Shown piece after piece: positions 13,975-22,630 of a stretch of DNA of 64,000 nucleotides (positions within the stretch are counted from its first letter, which is position 1; every line of letters begins with the position of its first letter). The position numbers and the translations under genes were made by a program. The DNA lies in contig NZ_JBHTKH010000007.1 in NCBI RefSeq assembly GCF_042676085.1, positions 1 to 64,000 of the forward strand, given 5' to 3'. The notes below the pieces were generated by a model. The model was not told the DNA's origin. It was given only the letters and a program-made list of their open reading frames with translations, and did not search any database. Source of the stretch: Terrabacter terrigena. Lineage in GTDB: Bacteria > Actinomycetota > Actinomycetes > Actinomycetales > Dermatophilaceae.

Positions 13975-16422
13975 TCACGCCTCCTCGAGTGAGACCATCA
14001 GACGAAGGCCGTCAGGATGGGTCTGCCGCTTGGTGATCCGAGCGAGTTGGTCGATGTCCCAGGGCTCGTCGAGGATGAGTCGCACCGTGTCGCCCTTGCT
14101 GGTGTGGGCGAGCACATCCGGGATCGCCCACGGGTCGATGTCGAGCCAGTACGCCGGCGTCGAGCGGCGCGCCCAGCCGAGCTCGGCGACGGCCGTCTCT
14201 GTGAGCTCGTTGGCCGGAGTCTCCTGCTCGGCGGTGATGAGCCGTTCGAGGCGCAGCCCGCCCAGGGCGCGGCTGTCGATCGCGTATCCCTCGTCCCGGA
14301 CGGAGCCGCCGTCCTGCGCCTGGGCGATGACGAGCGAGCCGACGTCGCGGGTCGCGGCGGGGACCGCCCGCGCGACGTTGCTGCCGAGGGCGAGCACGTA
14401 GTCGGTGACTTGGCCTTGGCGCGGGTAGTAGGTCGTGACGGTCGTCTTCGTAGGGTGTGGCGGGACGTCGATGTCCATGCCGGCGAAGAGGCCTTGGAAC
14501 TCGGCGAGGACCTCCTCGACCGCCTGCCGGCCGGAGTGCGGGTAGATGCGGTCGCGCTTCACGCCCGTGTTGGGTGTGCGCGTGCCGACCTCGATCGACC
14601 ACTGCTTGCCCATCGCCGGGTCTTGCATGTGCTCGACGACGCCGCGGACGATGCCGGCCTGGTCGGCGCCCCAGAAGTACAGCTGCTCCTGCGGCTCGAG
14701 TCGGACCCTGGTGTACGAGGCGAGCGCCGCTGGAGCGTAGAGGTAGACCTCGACGGTATAGGTGCGGCCGTCGGGCGGGATCCGGACGGAGGCGCCCTGC
14801 TTGAGCCAGCGGCCCACCGGGTCCGTGTCGCTGATGCTCGAGGAGCCCTCGTCGTGGATGGTCGTCCAGCCCTTGCGGCGAGCCACGATCCGGACCGTCA
14901 TCATGTTGGCATCCGCGACGGACCAGTCATCATCGATCTTGACCCACGCGGCCGCGGCCAGCTCGAGCTCGTAACGGGCTGCCTTCGGGTGGGTCACCTC
15001 GACGAGCTGCTTGATGAACTGCTTCGACTTGCCGCTGATGGTCTGGTCGTAGCTGATGACGACGCGGCGCTGCTCCTGGCTGTTCTTCGGGAACTTCGGG
15101 TTCGGGTCGTAGTAGCCCACGCCCTTGGCCGAGATGACGGCCTTCGGGCGCAGCTTCGCGATGCGGGCCTTCGCCGCGTTCGCGCGGCGCAGCGAGAGGC
15201 CCAGACCGTCCCCGGTGCCGTCGTTGGCGGTGTGGCCGACGATGCTCACCTTGAGGCCGTCGGTCTCCGGCATCGCCTTCGCGACGTCGTCGACGGCCGA
15301 CTCCCCGCCCGGGCGGAACTTCGCGCTGTTCGGGAAGAAGACGGCGTTCGAGGAGAGCTCGGACTGGGTCACGGACTCGACGCCGGTGATCTGCGCCGCC
15401 TGGATGGGGACTGCGTCCTCGTAGTGCAGGATCTCCTCGGAGACGACGTGCACGTTCGGGCGCGCCTTCGGGATCGAGTCGACGTCGTATCCGCGGCGCC
15501 AGCCCGCCAGCCCGCGTGTGAAGTCGCCGTTGCGCAGCAGGTTCCGGTTCGGGACCCGGCCGATGCGGCGGCGGCCGGCGCGCCAGAACCACGACGGGTC
15601 GTGCACCCGGTAGGTGATGGTGGCGCCGTCGTCGGACGGGTTGCCGGGCAGGATCGGGCCACGGAGCAGCAGCTGGTTGCCGCGCCACACCTGGCACTGC
15701 CGCGAGACGGGCCGGATGAGGCCGTGCTCGAGGCTGTCGACCGGGATCGTGAAGTCCATGGTGGCCGGGTCGACCACGGCGTCTTCGACCGGCGAGTGCT
15801 CGATCTCGGTCAGTTCGCCGACGGGCGTGCCGTCGAGCTCGACGACGACGTAGCGCCACTGCTCGCGCAGGGTTCGGGGGTCGGTCGCGAGCGCGGCTGC
15901 CGGGCGGGCGGTCACGGTCGCGCCGGCGCGCAGGCTCATCGGCGCCATGGGCTTGACCGGGCGGATGGCGGCGACGTGGATCGGGCCGCCCGCGCCGGTG
16001 AGCTCGACCGGGCCCATGCGCACGACGGTGACGGTGCGCAGCGCGTCGATCGTGACGGTGCCCGCGCCGAGTAGCAGGGCGGTCTCGCCAGCGTTGGTGA
16101 GGAACGAGCGGCTGCTCGACCCAACCCCGACCGGCGACGTGCCGGTTACGACGGCGGCCCCCACCGTGGCTGCCGCACTCGACGACTCGATCGAGACCGG
16201 CGCCGACCCAGACGCCGTCAGGATCAGCAGTGCGGCGGACGACGACCCGACTCCGACCGGCGACGTGCCGGTGACGGCCGGCGTCGAGGGTGTCGACGAC
16301 CCGGCGTCACCGGGGGCGGTCTGCCCAGGGAGCGCGAGGCCCGGGTATGCCGGCGCGGCGCCGCTGCTCGAGTCGCCGGGGATCGCCTGACCGGGGATCG
16401 CCTGACCGGGGAATGCGGCCAC
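13975..16422 (-). CDS. Minor tail protein with inserted OmpA-like domain
   Basis: 815 residues from a GTG at 16422. Residues 1-40 are collagen-like PGQ/PGD repeats. Residues 45-110 hold two copies of VTGTSPVGVGSSS. Residues 185-350 resemble siphovirus tail proteins of the Gp37/ReqiPepy6 kind. Residues about 355-460 are an OmpA-like peptidoglycan-binding domain, seen in VFFPNSAKFRP, VSIVGHTANDG, LSLRRANAAKARI, GVGYYDPNP and QRRVVISY. The Arg of LSxRRA, which binds the diaminopimelate in OmpA, is kept. The Asp of GHTD is Ala here. The C-terminal part (YPHSGRQAVEEVLAEFQGLF onwards) resumes tail-protein-like sequence. The protein probably sits at the tail tip and may grip the wall. Confidence 0.82.
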   Translation of the reverse strand: MAAFPGQAIPGQAIPGDSSSGAAPAYPGLALPGQTAPGDAGSSTPSTPAVTGTSPVGVGSSSAALLILTASGSAPVSIESSSAAATVGAAVVTGTSPVGVGSSSRSFLTNAGETALLLGAGTVTIDALRTVTVVRMGPVELTGAGGPIHVAAIRPVKPMAPMSLRAGATVTARPAAALATDPRTLREQWRYVVVELDGTPVGELTEIEHSPVEDAVVDPATMDFTIPVDSLEHGLIRPVSRQCQVWRGNQLLLRGPILPGNPSDDGATITYRVHDPSWFWRAGRRRIGRVPNRNLLRNGDFTRGLAGWRRGYDVDSIPKARPNVHVVSEEILHYEDAVPIQAAQITGVESVTQSELSSNAVFFPNSAKFRPGGESAVDDVAKAMPETDGLKVSIVGHTANDGTGDGLGLSLRRANAAKARIAKLRPKAVISAKGVGYYDPNPKFPKNSQEQRRVVISYDQTISGKSKQFIKQLVEVTHPKAARYELELAAAAWVKIDDDWSVADANMMTVRIVARRKGWTTIHDEGSSSISDTDPVGRWLKQGASVRIPPDGRTYTVEVYLYAPAALASYTRVRLEPQEQLYFWGADQAGIVRGVVEHMQDPAMGKQWSIEVGTRTPNTGVKRDRIYPHSGRQAVEEVLAEFQGLFAGMDIDVPPHPTKTTVTTYYPRQGQVTDYVLALGSNVARAVPAATRDVGSLVIAQAQDGGSVRDEGYAIDSRALGGLRLERLITAEQETPANELTETAVAELGWARRSTPAYWLDIDPWAIPDVLAHTSKGDTVRLILDEPWDIDQLARITKRQTHPDGLRLMVSLEEA

Positions 16423-16442
16423 GGGCCCGCCCTTCTGCTAGG

Positions 16443-17207
16443 TCAGCTGACGCCAGAGACGCGGCGCAGGAACTCGTAGGACATGACGCCCTTCGTGCTG
16501 GTGCCCCAGAGCGACCCGACGAGACCGACGTGTGTCGGCGTCAGCGTCTTTGTGAGAGTCGCCGGGCCGGTCATCCAAGCAACACCGTTTGGTGAGATGT
16601 CGTGCCGCCAGGTGTTCGCTGCGATGAGCGAGAGTCGCAGGAAGATCGGGCAGCCCGACCGGCACATCACGTCGCCGGCCTGACCGCTCAGCGACCAGCC
16701 GGTGCCGTTCCAGATGTTGTTCGTCATCTGGTCGCCGTTGGCGCCGGTGCCGTAGGAGAGCGCGGCCACCTGTCCGCCCGCACCCGCGGCCGTGCTGTCA
16801 GTGAGCACGATCCCGGCCATGAGGAAGTTCGCGGTTGGGCCGAAGTGGGTCACTGCGGTGACGAACCCGTCGCCGACCGCGAGCGCCCCGCCTATGCCGG
16901 ACAGGGGGCGGATCAGCCCGTGGATCTGGTTCGCCGGGGTTCCGCCGGCCAGTTGGTTGCACGAGAGCGAGTCGCCGCCCTCAGACCAGCTGATCGAGGA
17001 CGCGACACTAGCCGGGTCGACCCGCGTCCATGCGGCGTCGAGACTGTCGTCGTCGAACTCGTCGACCGACGTCGTCGACGACGGGATGAGGAACTTCCGG
17101 TCGCGCACCGCCCGGGAGATGGCTTCGAGGTCGGCGGCCATGATGAGCGTCGAGGTGTCCGGCGCGTCCTTCCAGTCCTTGTTCGCCTGCGCCTGAGTGA
17201 TCGCCAT
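16443..17207 (-). CDS. Tail-tip protein with lectin-like domain
   Basis: 254 residues. A short helical start (AITQAQANKDWKDAPD) is followed by VDEFDDDSLDAAWTRVDP, the opening strand typical of concanavalin-like jelly rolls, and a beta-rich remainder. Such domains often bind sugars on the host surface. It lies 20 bases upstream of the OmpA-domain tail protein and probably works with it in adsorption. No enzyme motif is visible. Confidence 0.6.
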   Translation of the reverse strand: MAITQAQANKDWKDAPDTSTLIMAADLEAISRAVRDRKFLIPSSTTSVDEFDDDSLDAAWTRVDPASVASSISWSEGGDSLSCNQLAGGTPANQIHGLIRPLSGIGGALAVGDGFVTAVTHFGPTANFLMAGIVLTDSTAAGAGGQVAALSYGTGANGDQMTNNIWNGTGWSLSGQAGDVMCRSGCPIFLRLSLIAANTWRHDISPNGVAWMTGPATLTKTLTPTHVGLVGSLWGTSTKGVMSYEFLRRVSGVS

Positions 17208-17208
17208 G

Positions 17209-17607
17209 TCACGCCCCCGCGAACGGGCCGACGCCGATGGACAGCTTGATCTGCGCCTGCCCCGTCGGCGACTGCGACGACGACAGGACGTTGCCCTGCC
17301 GGAACGTGCCGGCGGACGCGGCCGACCATGCGCCCCAATGGCTGTACGTGGCGGCGTCGACGTCGAACGTCACCTCGGACGACCACGCGACGCCGACCGT
17401 CGCAGGCTGCGCCGACGCGCCGAGCGGGCCCACAGCGCCAGCAGCGTTGAAGGTGACGGCCTTCCGCGCGTAGGCCGGCGAGCCGCCCGCGGCCTCGTTC
17501 GCGCCGGTCACGCCGGGCGAGCCCTCGTGCAGCGACAGGTGTGTGATGCGAGCAGCCTCCTGGTCGGCCAGGTAGTTGCGCTCGGCGTCAGGGATCAGGG
17601 TTGCCAT
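17209..17607 (-). CDS. Phage tail-region structural protein
   Basis: 132 residues from the ATG at 17607, with AGGAGA six bases upstream. The HLSLHEGSPGVTGANEAAGG segment, followed by YSHWGAWSAASAGTFRQGN, matches a pattern I know from small virion proteins near phage tail-fibre genes. I cannot assign a family with certainty. The stop lies one base before the ATG of the lectin-like protein. Confidence 0.6.
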   Translation of the reverse strand: MATLIPDAERNYLADQEAARITHLSLHEGSPGVTGANEAAGGSPAYARKAVTFNAAGAVGPLGASAQPATVGVAWSSEVTFDVDAATYSHWGAWSAASAGTFRQGNVLSSSQSPTGQAQIKLSIGVGPFAGA

Positions 17608-17623
17608 CAGTTCTCCTAGCGGA

Positions 17624-18016
17624 TCAGGACGCGGGCACGAGAGCGACGGCGAAGTCGCCGGCGTCGAACAGGGGAGACTCGCCGACCGCCCACGCCGCGG
17701 GGAACGTGGGGGAGTCGTGCAGCCACTTGAGCTCGTCGGTGGCCGGGTCGTGCAGGCTGATCGCGGCGACCGCATCGGACGCGACCGGCATCTCGACGAC
17801 GACGAACGCAGCCGCGTTGGTGGCCTTCGCGATCTGCCCGCCGGTCGCGGCCTCGGCCGGGTTGAAGACGACGGTCGGCGGCGTGTAGCCGACCACCTCG
17901 GTGCCGCCGACGCCGGTGAAGTCGGGTGCGATCGTCCAGAAGTGCACGTCGACGCCGCCCGTGAGGACCATGTCGAGGATGTCGCACCCGGTGGGGACAG
18001 ACGGTCCAGAAGCCAT
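17624..18016 (-). CDS. Phage tail-region protein, unknown
   Basis: 130 residues, acidic, beta-rich, starting MASGPSVPTGCDILDMVL. No motif is recognised. It lies between the Dit-like gene and the preceding small virion protein, so a tail-tip structural role is likely. Confidence 0.55.
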   Translation of the reverse strand: MASGPSVPTGCDILDMVLTGGVDVHFWTIAPDFTGVGGTEVVGYTPPTVVFNPAEAATGGQIAKATNAAAFVVVEMPVASDAVAAISLHDPATDELKWLHDSPTFPAAWAVGESPLFDAGDFAVALVPAS

Positions 18017-18035
18017 TGCGCCTCCTACGGCGGTG

Positions 18036-18818
18036 TCAGGGGTAGGTCGGGAAGTAGCGGATCGACAGGCCGGCGGTGCCTGCCTGGTGGATCGTGTTGT
18101 CGCCCGGGGCGATCGCCGGCCACTGCATCGGCTGCACGATGTGGCTGAACAGGTTCGAGTTCGCCGGCAGCGCGGAGCGGATCGTGCGCTTCGGTCGGGC
18201 GAACCCGGGCCCGGAGGTCAGGACCGCGCCCGAGGGGAGCGAGCTTGCGCGCAGGCGCAGTTGCCCGATCGTCAGGTCGACCGAGCCGGCACTGGTCAGG
18301 GTGACCTCGATCTCCGCCGGGGCTTTGCCCGCGGCTGTGTGCTCGACCGTCGCGCCGGCGAGGACCGGGATCGTGACCGCTGCCAGCTCGCGCTTGAAGG
18401 GGTACTCGGCCAGGAGCTTGAGGGTGAACTCGAACGCGCCGTTGACCGGCTCGCCGACCTCGGGCGGGCCGTCCTGCACGACGCGCAGCCGCTTGACTGG
18501 CTCCTCGTGGACGACGAGGTCCATCGCGCCCTGGATGCCGGGCAGGGCGCCCGTGCACCGGTAGTAGGCGTCCCAGGCCGCGGTGCGGGTGGGTGCCTCG
18601 ACGAGGCCGTGTACCTCGAGCGAGCGCCCGCCGTAGATGGCGCGCGGCCGCAGGGTGCCCGGGCCGCTGGTCGGGTCGAAGCGGGTGTCGCGCTGGCTGG
18701 CGGCGGCCCAGCCGTCGATGCGGTGCACGAACCACTCTGCGCCGTCGGCGGTCGGCTCGAGCGTGCTCGTGACGACGTCTCCGAGGTCGACCTGGACGTG
18801 GTCGCCGAGAGCGAGCAT
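18036..18818 (-). CDS. Distal tail (Dit)-like protein
   Basis: 260 residues immediately downstream of the tape measure gene (TGATG overlap at 18816-18820). That position is held by the distal tail protein in siphophages. The N-terminal part is beta-rich with an arm-like insertion, and the C-terminal half (GKAPAEIEVTLTSAGSVDL) resembles the galectin-like domain of Sipho_tail proteins. It should form the hexameric hub at the tail end. The call rests mainly on gene order. Confidence 0.7.
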   Translation of the reverse strand: MLALGDHVQVDLGDVVTSTLEPTADGAEWFVHRIDGWAAASQRDTRFDPTSGPGTLRPRAIYGGRSLEVHGLVEAPTRTAAWDAYYRCTGALPGIQGAMDLVVHEEPVKRLRVVQDGPPEVGEPVNGAFEFTLKLLAEYPFKRELAAVTIPVLAGATVEHTAAGKAPAEIEVTLTSAGSVDLTIGQLRLRASSLPSGAVLTSGPGFARPKRTIRSALPANSNLFSHIVQPMQWPAIAPGDNTIHQAGTAGLSIRYFPTYP

Positions 18819-21040
18819 CAGTCCCTACTTCCTGCGAGCGCGGTGTCGAGCTGGCGGATGCCCATGCGGGGGGCCGGTCCGCGGGAGACCGCCTCGGCGA
18901 TGTCGAGGACGCTCTTGCGGCTGAGCGTGACCTGGCCGAGGGCTCCGCCGAGCTGGGACTGGTTGTAGATGTGGCCGGCGGTGTCGGGCACGAACAGCTC
19001 GGTGGTGCGGTTCCACGAGCCGTCGGGGTTGTCGCCGACGGCGTAGACGCCACTGGGTGACACCGGGCCGCCGGTCGCGCGCGGGGCGGGCACCAGCTGG
19101 CCGTTGCCGCCGTAGACCATGCGGGTGTTGACCTCGGCTGTGACGGTCCAGCCCTTGTCGAGGAACTCGCGGTGCAGCGCCTCGATCGCGAGGTTGGCCT
19201 GCTCCGTGTCGATGTTGACCTGCAGGTCGTCCTTGATCTGGTCGAGCTTCTCGTTGGCCTTGTCCTTGAAGGTGTTGAACTGGTCCGCGGCGCCCTGGAG
19301 CTTCGGGCCGATGCCGGGCACCCAGCCGAACGCCTTCGCGGCCCCGTCGAGGAGGCCGCCGACGACGGTGAGCCACACGTTGGCGAGGAACTGGAAGGCC
19401 GTCACGGCCACCTTCGCGAGGGTGAGCGCGCCGATCTTCACCATGCTGAACGCGGTGCTCACGTAGGAGCGGAACGTCTCGCTGTTCTGGTAGGCGTAGA
19501 TGAGGCCGGCTGCGAGCGCGGCGATCGCCACCACGACGATGCCGATGGGGTTCGCGGTGAGCACGCCGTTGAGGAAGAGCTGCGCCGCGGCGTAGGCCTT
19601 GGTGTAACCGGTGATGACCGTCATCGTGATCTTGTAGATCTTGAAGACCGCGAGCGCCGTGCCGAGGCCGGTGACGAGCGCTCCGACGAGGGTGGTGTGC
19701 TCGCTCATCCACTTGGCCGCGACCTTGAGGGCGCCGGCGAGGCTCTCGATGATGCCGGGCAGGGCCTCGAGCGCGGCCTTGAACAGGTCCCAGGTGGAGA
19801 TCCCGATGTTCTGGTAGGCGCCGTACAGCTGGGTGGCGATCTCACCGATGGGTGGGCCGAGGGACTTGGCGGCGTCGAACACCTTGCCGAGGGCGCCCTT
19901 GAACGCGTCGAGCACGGGGGAGGCTGCGGCGCCGACCTTGGGCAGGACATCGCGCAGGTAGTCGAAGACCTTGCGGCCGGCGTTGGCTGCTCGCTCCATG
20001 AAGCCGGCGAACCCGCTCGAGGTGACGTCGCCGTCGTTGGCCTTCCACGCGGCGCTGAACGCCTTGACGCCGCCGACGAGCGAGGTGAACGCGTCGCGGA
20101 TCCCGAACAGGAACCCGACGACCGCGGAGTCCTCCTCGATGTGGAATGCCTGGCTGAAGCCCTTGGTGAAGTCGCCCTTGAACAGGATGTCGATGACGCC
20201 TTGGAGCGCGGGCAGGACCTTGCTCTGGGTCCACGTCGCGAGCTTGTCGATGAGCGGCAGGGCGGTGGTGCCGATGCCCTCCTTGAAGTTGCCCCACGCG
20301 GTGGACAGCTTCTCGCCGGCGGTGGCCGACGCGGCGGCCGCGCCGCCGACCTGGGACTCGACCTCCTTGAGGATGATCCTCTGCGCGTCGAGGGTCTTGC
20401 CGTGCTCGACGAGCGTCTTGATCTGCTTCTTCTGCGCCTCGGAGAACGTGACGCCCGAGCGGCCGAGTGCGGAGATGCCCTTGATCGGGTCGTTGAGCGC
20501 CTTTCCGAGCATCTTGCTCTGGCCGGCCATGTCGCCGAACCCGGCCGCGGACAGGTCGGCCGCGGCCGCGGTGGCGCGGTCGAAGATGTTGGCGCCCTTG
20601 CCGACCTCGTTCTTCACGTTCTTGAACGTGAGGAGCATGTTGGCGCCGGACTGGATCGCCTCGTCGTCGACGCCGGTCTTGTTGCTGATCGCGGTGGCGA
20701 GGTCTCCGACCTGGCCGGCGGTGATCTTCGCGGCGCCGCCGGTCGAGCGGATGATCGACTCGGTGAGCGCGCCGACCTTCTGCGACTCGCGCGCCTCGGC
20801 GACGGAGTCCTTCGCGAACGACATCGCCTTGCCGGCGAGCTCGGCGATGCCGAGGGTGGCGATGACTCCGGTGACGGCGCCCTTGAGCGAGGAGCCGAAG
20901 CCGTTGCCGAAGATCTTGCCCGAGGACTTGCCGGCCGTCTCCATCTCGCCGCCGAGCTGCGACTGGAGGCGGCCGGCGAAGCCCTGAGCCGAGGGGATGA
21001 CCTCGAGGTAGGCGGTGCCGACGTTGGTGCCCTCGGACAT
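18818..21040 (-). CDS. Tail tape measure protein
   Basis: 740 residues, the longest helical phage protein apart from the tail-tip protein. The start NVGTAYLEVIPSAQGFAGRL is typical of actinobacterial tape measures. Long Ala-rich helices, a conserved N-terminal region (residues 60-290) and a hydrophobic block (about 485-560) follow. With the usual 1.5 angstrom per residue this would predict a tail of roughly 110 nm. It starts three bases after the stop of the frameshifted chaperone, as expected. Confidence 0.92.
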   Translation of the reverse strand: MSEGTNVGTAYLEVIPSAQGFAGRLQSQLGGEMETAGKSSGKIFGNGFGSSLKGAVTGVIATLGIAELAGKAMSFAKDSVAEARESQKVGALTESIIRSTGGAAKITAGQVGDLATAISNKTGVDDEAIQSGANMLLTFKNVKNEVGKGANIFDRATAAAADLSAAGFGDMAGQSKMLGKALNDPIKGISALGRSGVTFSEAQKKQIKTLVEHGKTLDAQRIILKEVESQVGGAAAASATAGEKLSTAWGNFKEGIGTTALPLIDKLATWTQSKVLPALQGVIDILFKGDFTKGFSQAFHIEEDSAVVGFLFGIRDAFTSLVGGVKAFSAAWKANDGDVTSSGFAGFMERAANAGRKVFDYLRDVLPKVGAAASPVLDAFKGALGKVFDAAKSLGPPIGEIATQLYGAYQNIGISTWDLFKAALEALPGIIESLAGALKVAAKWMSEHTTLVGALVTGLGTALAVFKIYKITMTVITGYTKAYAAAQLFLNGVLTANPIGIVVVAIAALAAGLIYAYQNSETFRSYVSTAFSMVKIGALTLAKVAVTAFQFLANVWLTVVGGLLDGAAKAFGWVPGIGPKLQGAADQFNTFKDKANEKLDQIKDDLQVNIDTEQANLAIEALHREFLDKGWTVTAEVNTRMVYGGNGQLVPAPRATGGPVSPSGVYAVGDNPDGSWNRTTELFVPDTAGHIYNQSQLGGALGQVTLSRKSVLDIAEAVSRGPAPRMGIRQLDTALAGSRD

Positions 21041-21043
21041 CGG

Positions 21044-21765
21044 TCAGGCCTCCTTGCGGTGTCGTCTCTGGAACGCGCGTGCGCGCGCGGCGATGAGCCC
21101 GGTCCGGCGCTCCTTCTGGAGGTCCTCGCCGGGGTGGGGGATGCGCTTCGGCTTGTCGCCCTTGCCGCCGCCGCGCTGCCAGTTGGCGATCTGCCCGACG
21201 TCGATGGCGAGCGCCTGCAGGTGCTCGCCCGGCGTCCAGGCGGCCGACGTGCCGAGCGCGAGATGGACGGCAGCTCCGGGCGGGAGGTGCCGGGCGAAGA
21301 GTGCGACCTTGCGCGGTGTGATCCGGCGGCGCCAGAGGTCGAGTAGGTCCGTGTCGAAGAAGCGTTGCAGGTCGGCCTCGAGCGCCTCGCCGTGCTCGCG
21401 CAGGAGCAGGGCGAGGCCGGTCAGTTTCCCGCGACGGCGTCGGCGGCCTTGAAGAAGTCGCCGAGGTGGTCGATCGAGACGCGGCCGTTCTCGCCGCGGT
21501 TGGCGTCCTTGAAGGCCTTGTACTGCTTGGGGCCCAGGAGCATCTGGACGACCTTGGGCAGCAGGTAGGACTTCTCCTGCATCTCGCCGATGAGCTCGAA
21601 GAACTCGACGTCGTCGACGACGTCGCGCTCGATCGTGTAGTCGGCGCCGTTGTAGCTGACGGTGAGCGAGTCGCCGAGTGCCTCGGCCTTCTGCGCCTTG
21701 CTCTTCTTGGGTGCCTTCTTCTTGCGGTCCTGGGGGACGATGGCGCCCTCGGGGATCTCCGGCAT
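21044..21765 (-). CDS. Tail assembly chaperone fusion (GT-type), made by -1 frameshift
   Basis: The frame that overlaps the 3' end of the 114-residue chaperone has no own start, runs from the slippery site at 21424-21430 to a TGA at 21044-21046, and ends just before the tape measure gene. After the shift the product reads GKLTGLALLLREHGEALEAD, followed by a 125-residue helical, basic domain ending RRHRKEA. This is the lambda G/GT arrangement. The fusion binds the tape measure, while the short form supplies copies in excess. Coordinates are given as one span; the reading frame changes at 21424. Confidence 0.85.
21384..21430 (-). promoter_or_regulatory. -1 programmed ribosomal frameshift signal
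   Basis: On the minus strand the heptamer G-GGA-AAC (21430-21424) sits directly before the zero-frame TGA. Six bases further on, GCCTCGCC (21417-21410) pairs perfectly with GGCGAGGC (21391-21384), and GCTC/GAGC can pair inside the loop. Slippery heptamer, short spacer and strong stem are the three parts of a textbook -1 signal. Confidence 0.88.
21421..21765 (-). CDS. Tail assembly chaperone, short form (G-type)
   Basis: 114 residues, with a Lys-rich start (RKKKAPKKSKAQKAEALG) and a helical body ending AADAVAGN at the slippery sequence. It lies between the major tail protein and the tape measure, the standard place. The protein should coat the tape measure before tail tube polymerisation and is absent from the virion. 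Most ribosomes stop at the TGA 21421-21423 and make this form. Confidence 0.87.
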   Translation of the reverse strand: MPEIPEGAIVPQDRKKKAPKKSKAQKAEALGDSLTVSYNGADYTIERDVVDDVEFFELIGEMQEKSYLLPKVVQMLLGPKQYKAFKDANRGENGRVSIDHLGDFFKAADAVAGN

Positions 21766-21799
21766 GGTGGTGCTCTCTTCCTTGCAGGCTGCAGGCAGG

Positions 21800-21835
21800 C
21801 CAGCGCCCCCGGTGCCTGCGAACCGGGGGCGCTGG
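21800..21835 (-). terminator. Hairpin downstream of major tail protein
   Basis: CCAGCGCCCCCGG pairs perfectly with CCGGGGGCGCTGG (13 base pairs) around a 10-base loop. It lies between the major tail protein and the chaperone gene. No T-run follows, so it probably acts as a partial terminator or as a 3' protection for the abundant tail tube transcript. A similar hairpin follows the capsid gene. Confidence 0.7.
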
Positions 21836-21851
21836 GTTCAGGTGGCTCCGG

Positions 21852-22400
21852 TCAGGAGCCGACGACGCCGGGGGCGTCGGTGATGACGAAGTAGTCGCCG
21901 TTGACGCCGACGGTGAACTCGTAGACCGTCATCTCGTCGGTCTTCCACACGACGTCGGCCGTGGTCTCGGCGGTGCCGGAGGGGATGACGTAGCGGATGG
22001 TCGAGCCGTCGTCGAGGTGCTCGTCGAGGACCCAGGCGCGCTCGTCGTTGATCGTCTGGTTTGTGACGTGGATCGTGGCCACGCCGGCGGCGATGGTCGG
22101 CGTCTGGCCCTTGTAGAGCAGGCCGAGGGTGATGGCGGTCGTCTCGAGGCACTGGAACTTGAAGGTGTCGTCCACGCTCGACGTGCGGCGCTTGACGATC
22201 TTGCCGCCCTGGTGGCCACGGAAGACCTGACGGTCCTCCGAGCGGGAGAACGAGATGCCGTCCTCGGAGAGCCAGCCGAGCTCCGCGTGGGGCGCGCTCG
22301 GGGCGGCGAGGGTCGTCGGGCCGGTGGTGCCCTTCGGTGCGGTCCAGACGGCGGAGTCGTCGCCGCCGCCGCCCAGGATGTTGGCGAGGTCCTTGGACAT
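21852..22400 (-). CDS. Major tail (tube) protein
   Basis: 182 residues, beta-rich, beginning MSKDLANILGGGGDD. The run LGWLSEDGISFSRSEDRQ with later TVYEFTVGVNGDYFV fits tail tube proteins of siphophages. Position before the chaperone pair and the hairpin behind it, as for the capsid gene, support an abundant structural protein. Confidence 0.82.
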   Translation of the reverse strand: MSKDLANILGGGGDDSAVWTAPKGTTGPTTLAAPSAPHAELGWLSEDGISFSRSEDRQVFRGHQGGKIVKRRTSSVDDTFKFQCLETTAITLGLLYKGQTPTIAAGVATIHVTNQTINDERAWVLDEHLDDGSTIRYVIPSGTAETTADVVWKTDEMTVYEFTVGVNGDYFVITDAPGVVGS

Positions 22401-22405
22401 GGTGG

Positions 22406-22630
22406 TCAGGCTCCGTTCGGGTCGGCGTCGCCACTGCCGGCGTCGCTGTGGTCCTCGGAGCCGGACGGCTCGTCGGCGTCGTCGGGCACGCGGGCGAGGC
22501 CCTCGTGCAGCAGGCGGTTCGCCTCGGCGCGGTCGAGGGTGACCGTCGTGTCGGCGTCGTGGTGCTTCTTGACCTTGCCGTCGCTCCGCAGCTCGGAGTA
22601 CGGGTAGGCCAGGGTGACCTTCTTCTTCAT
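22406..22630 (-). CDS. Small phage protein, unknown
   Basis: 74 residues: a basic start (MKKKVTLAYPYSELRSDGK), a short helix and an acidic Asp/Ser-rich tail. It overlaps the stop of the tail terminator gene by four bases (22627-22630). Short proteins with this start occur at this place in other actinophages. No function is known to me. Confidence 0.65.
   Translation of the reverse strand: MKKKVTLAYPYSELRSDGKVKKHHDADTTVTLDRAEANRLLHEGLARVPDDADEPSGSEDHSDAGSGDADPNGA

Noticed and set aside
12282..17207. Diversity-generating retroelement at the tail genes
   Set aside because: No reverse transcriptase and no template/variable repeat pair is visible.
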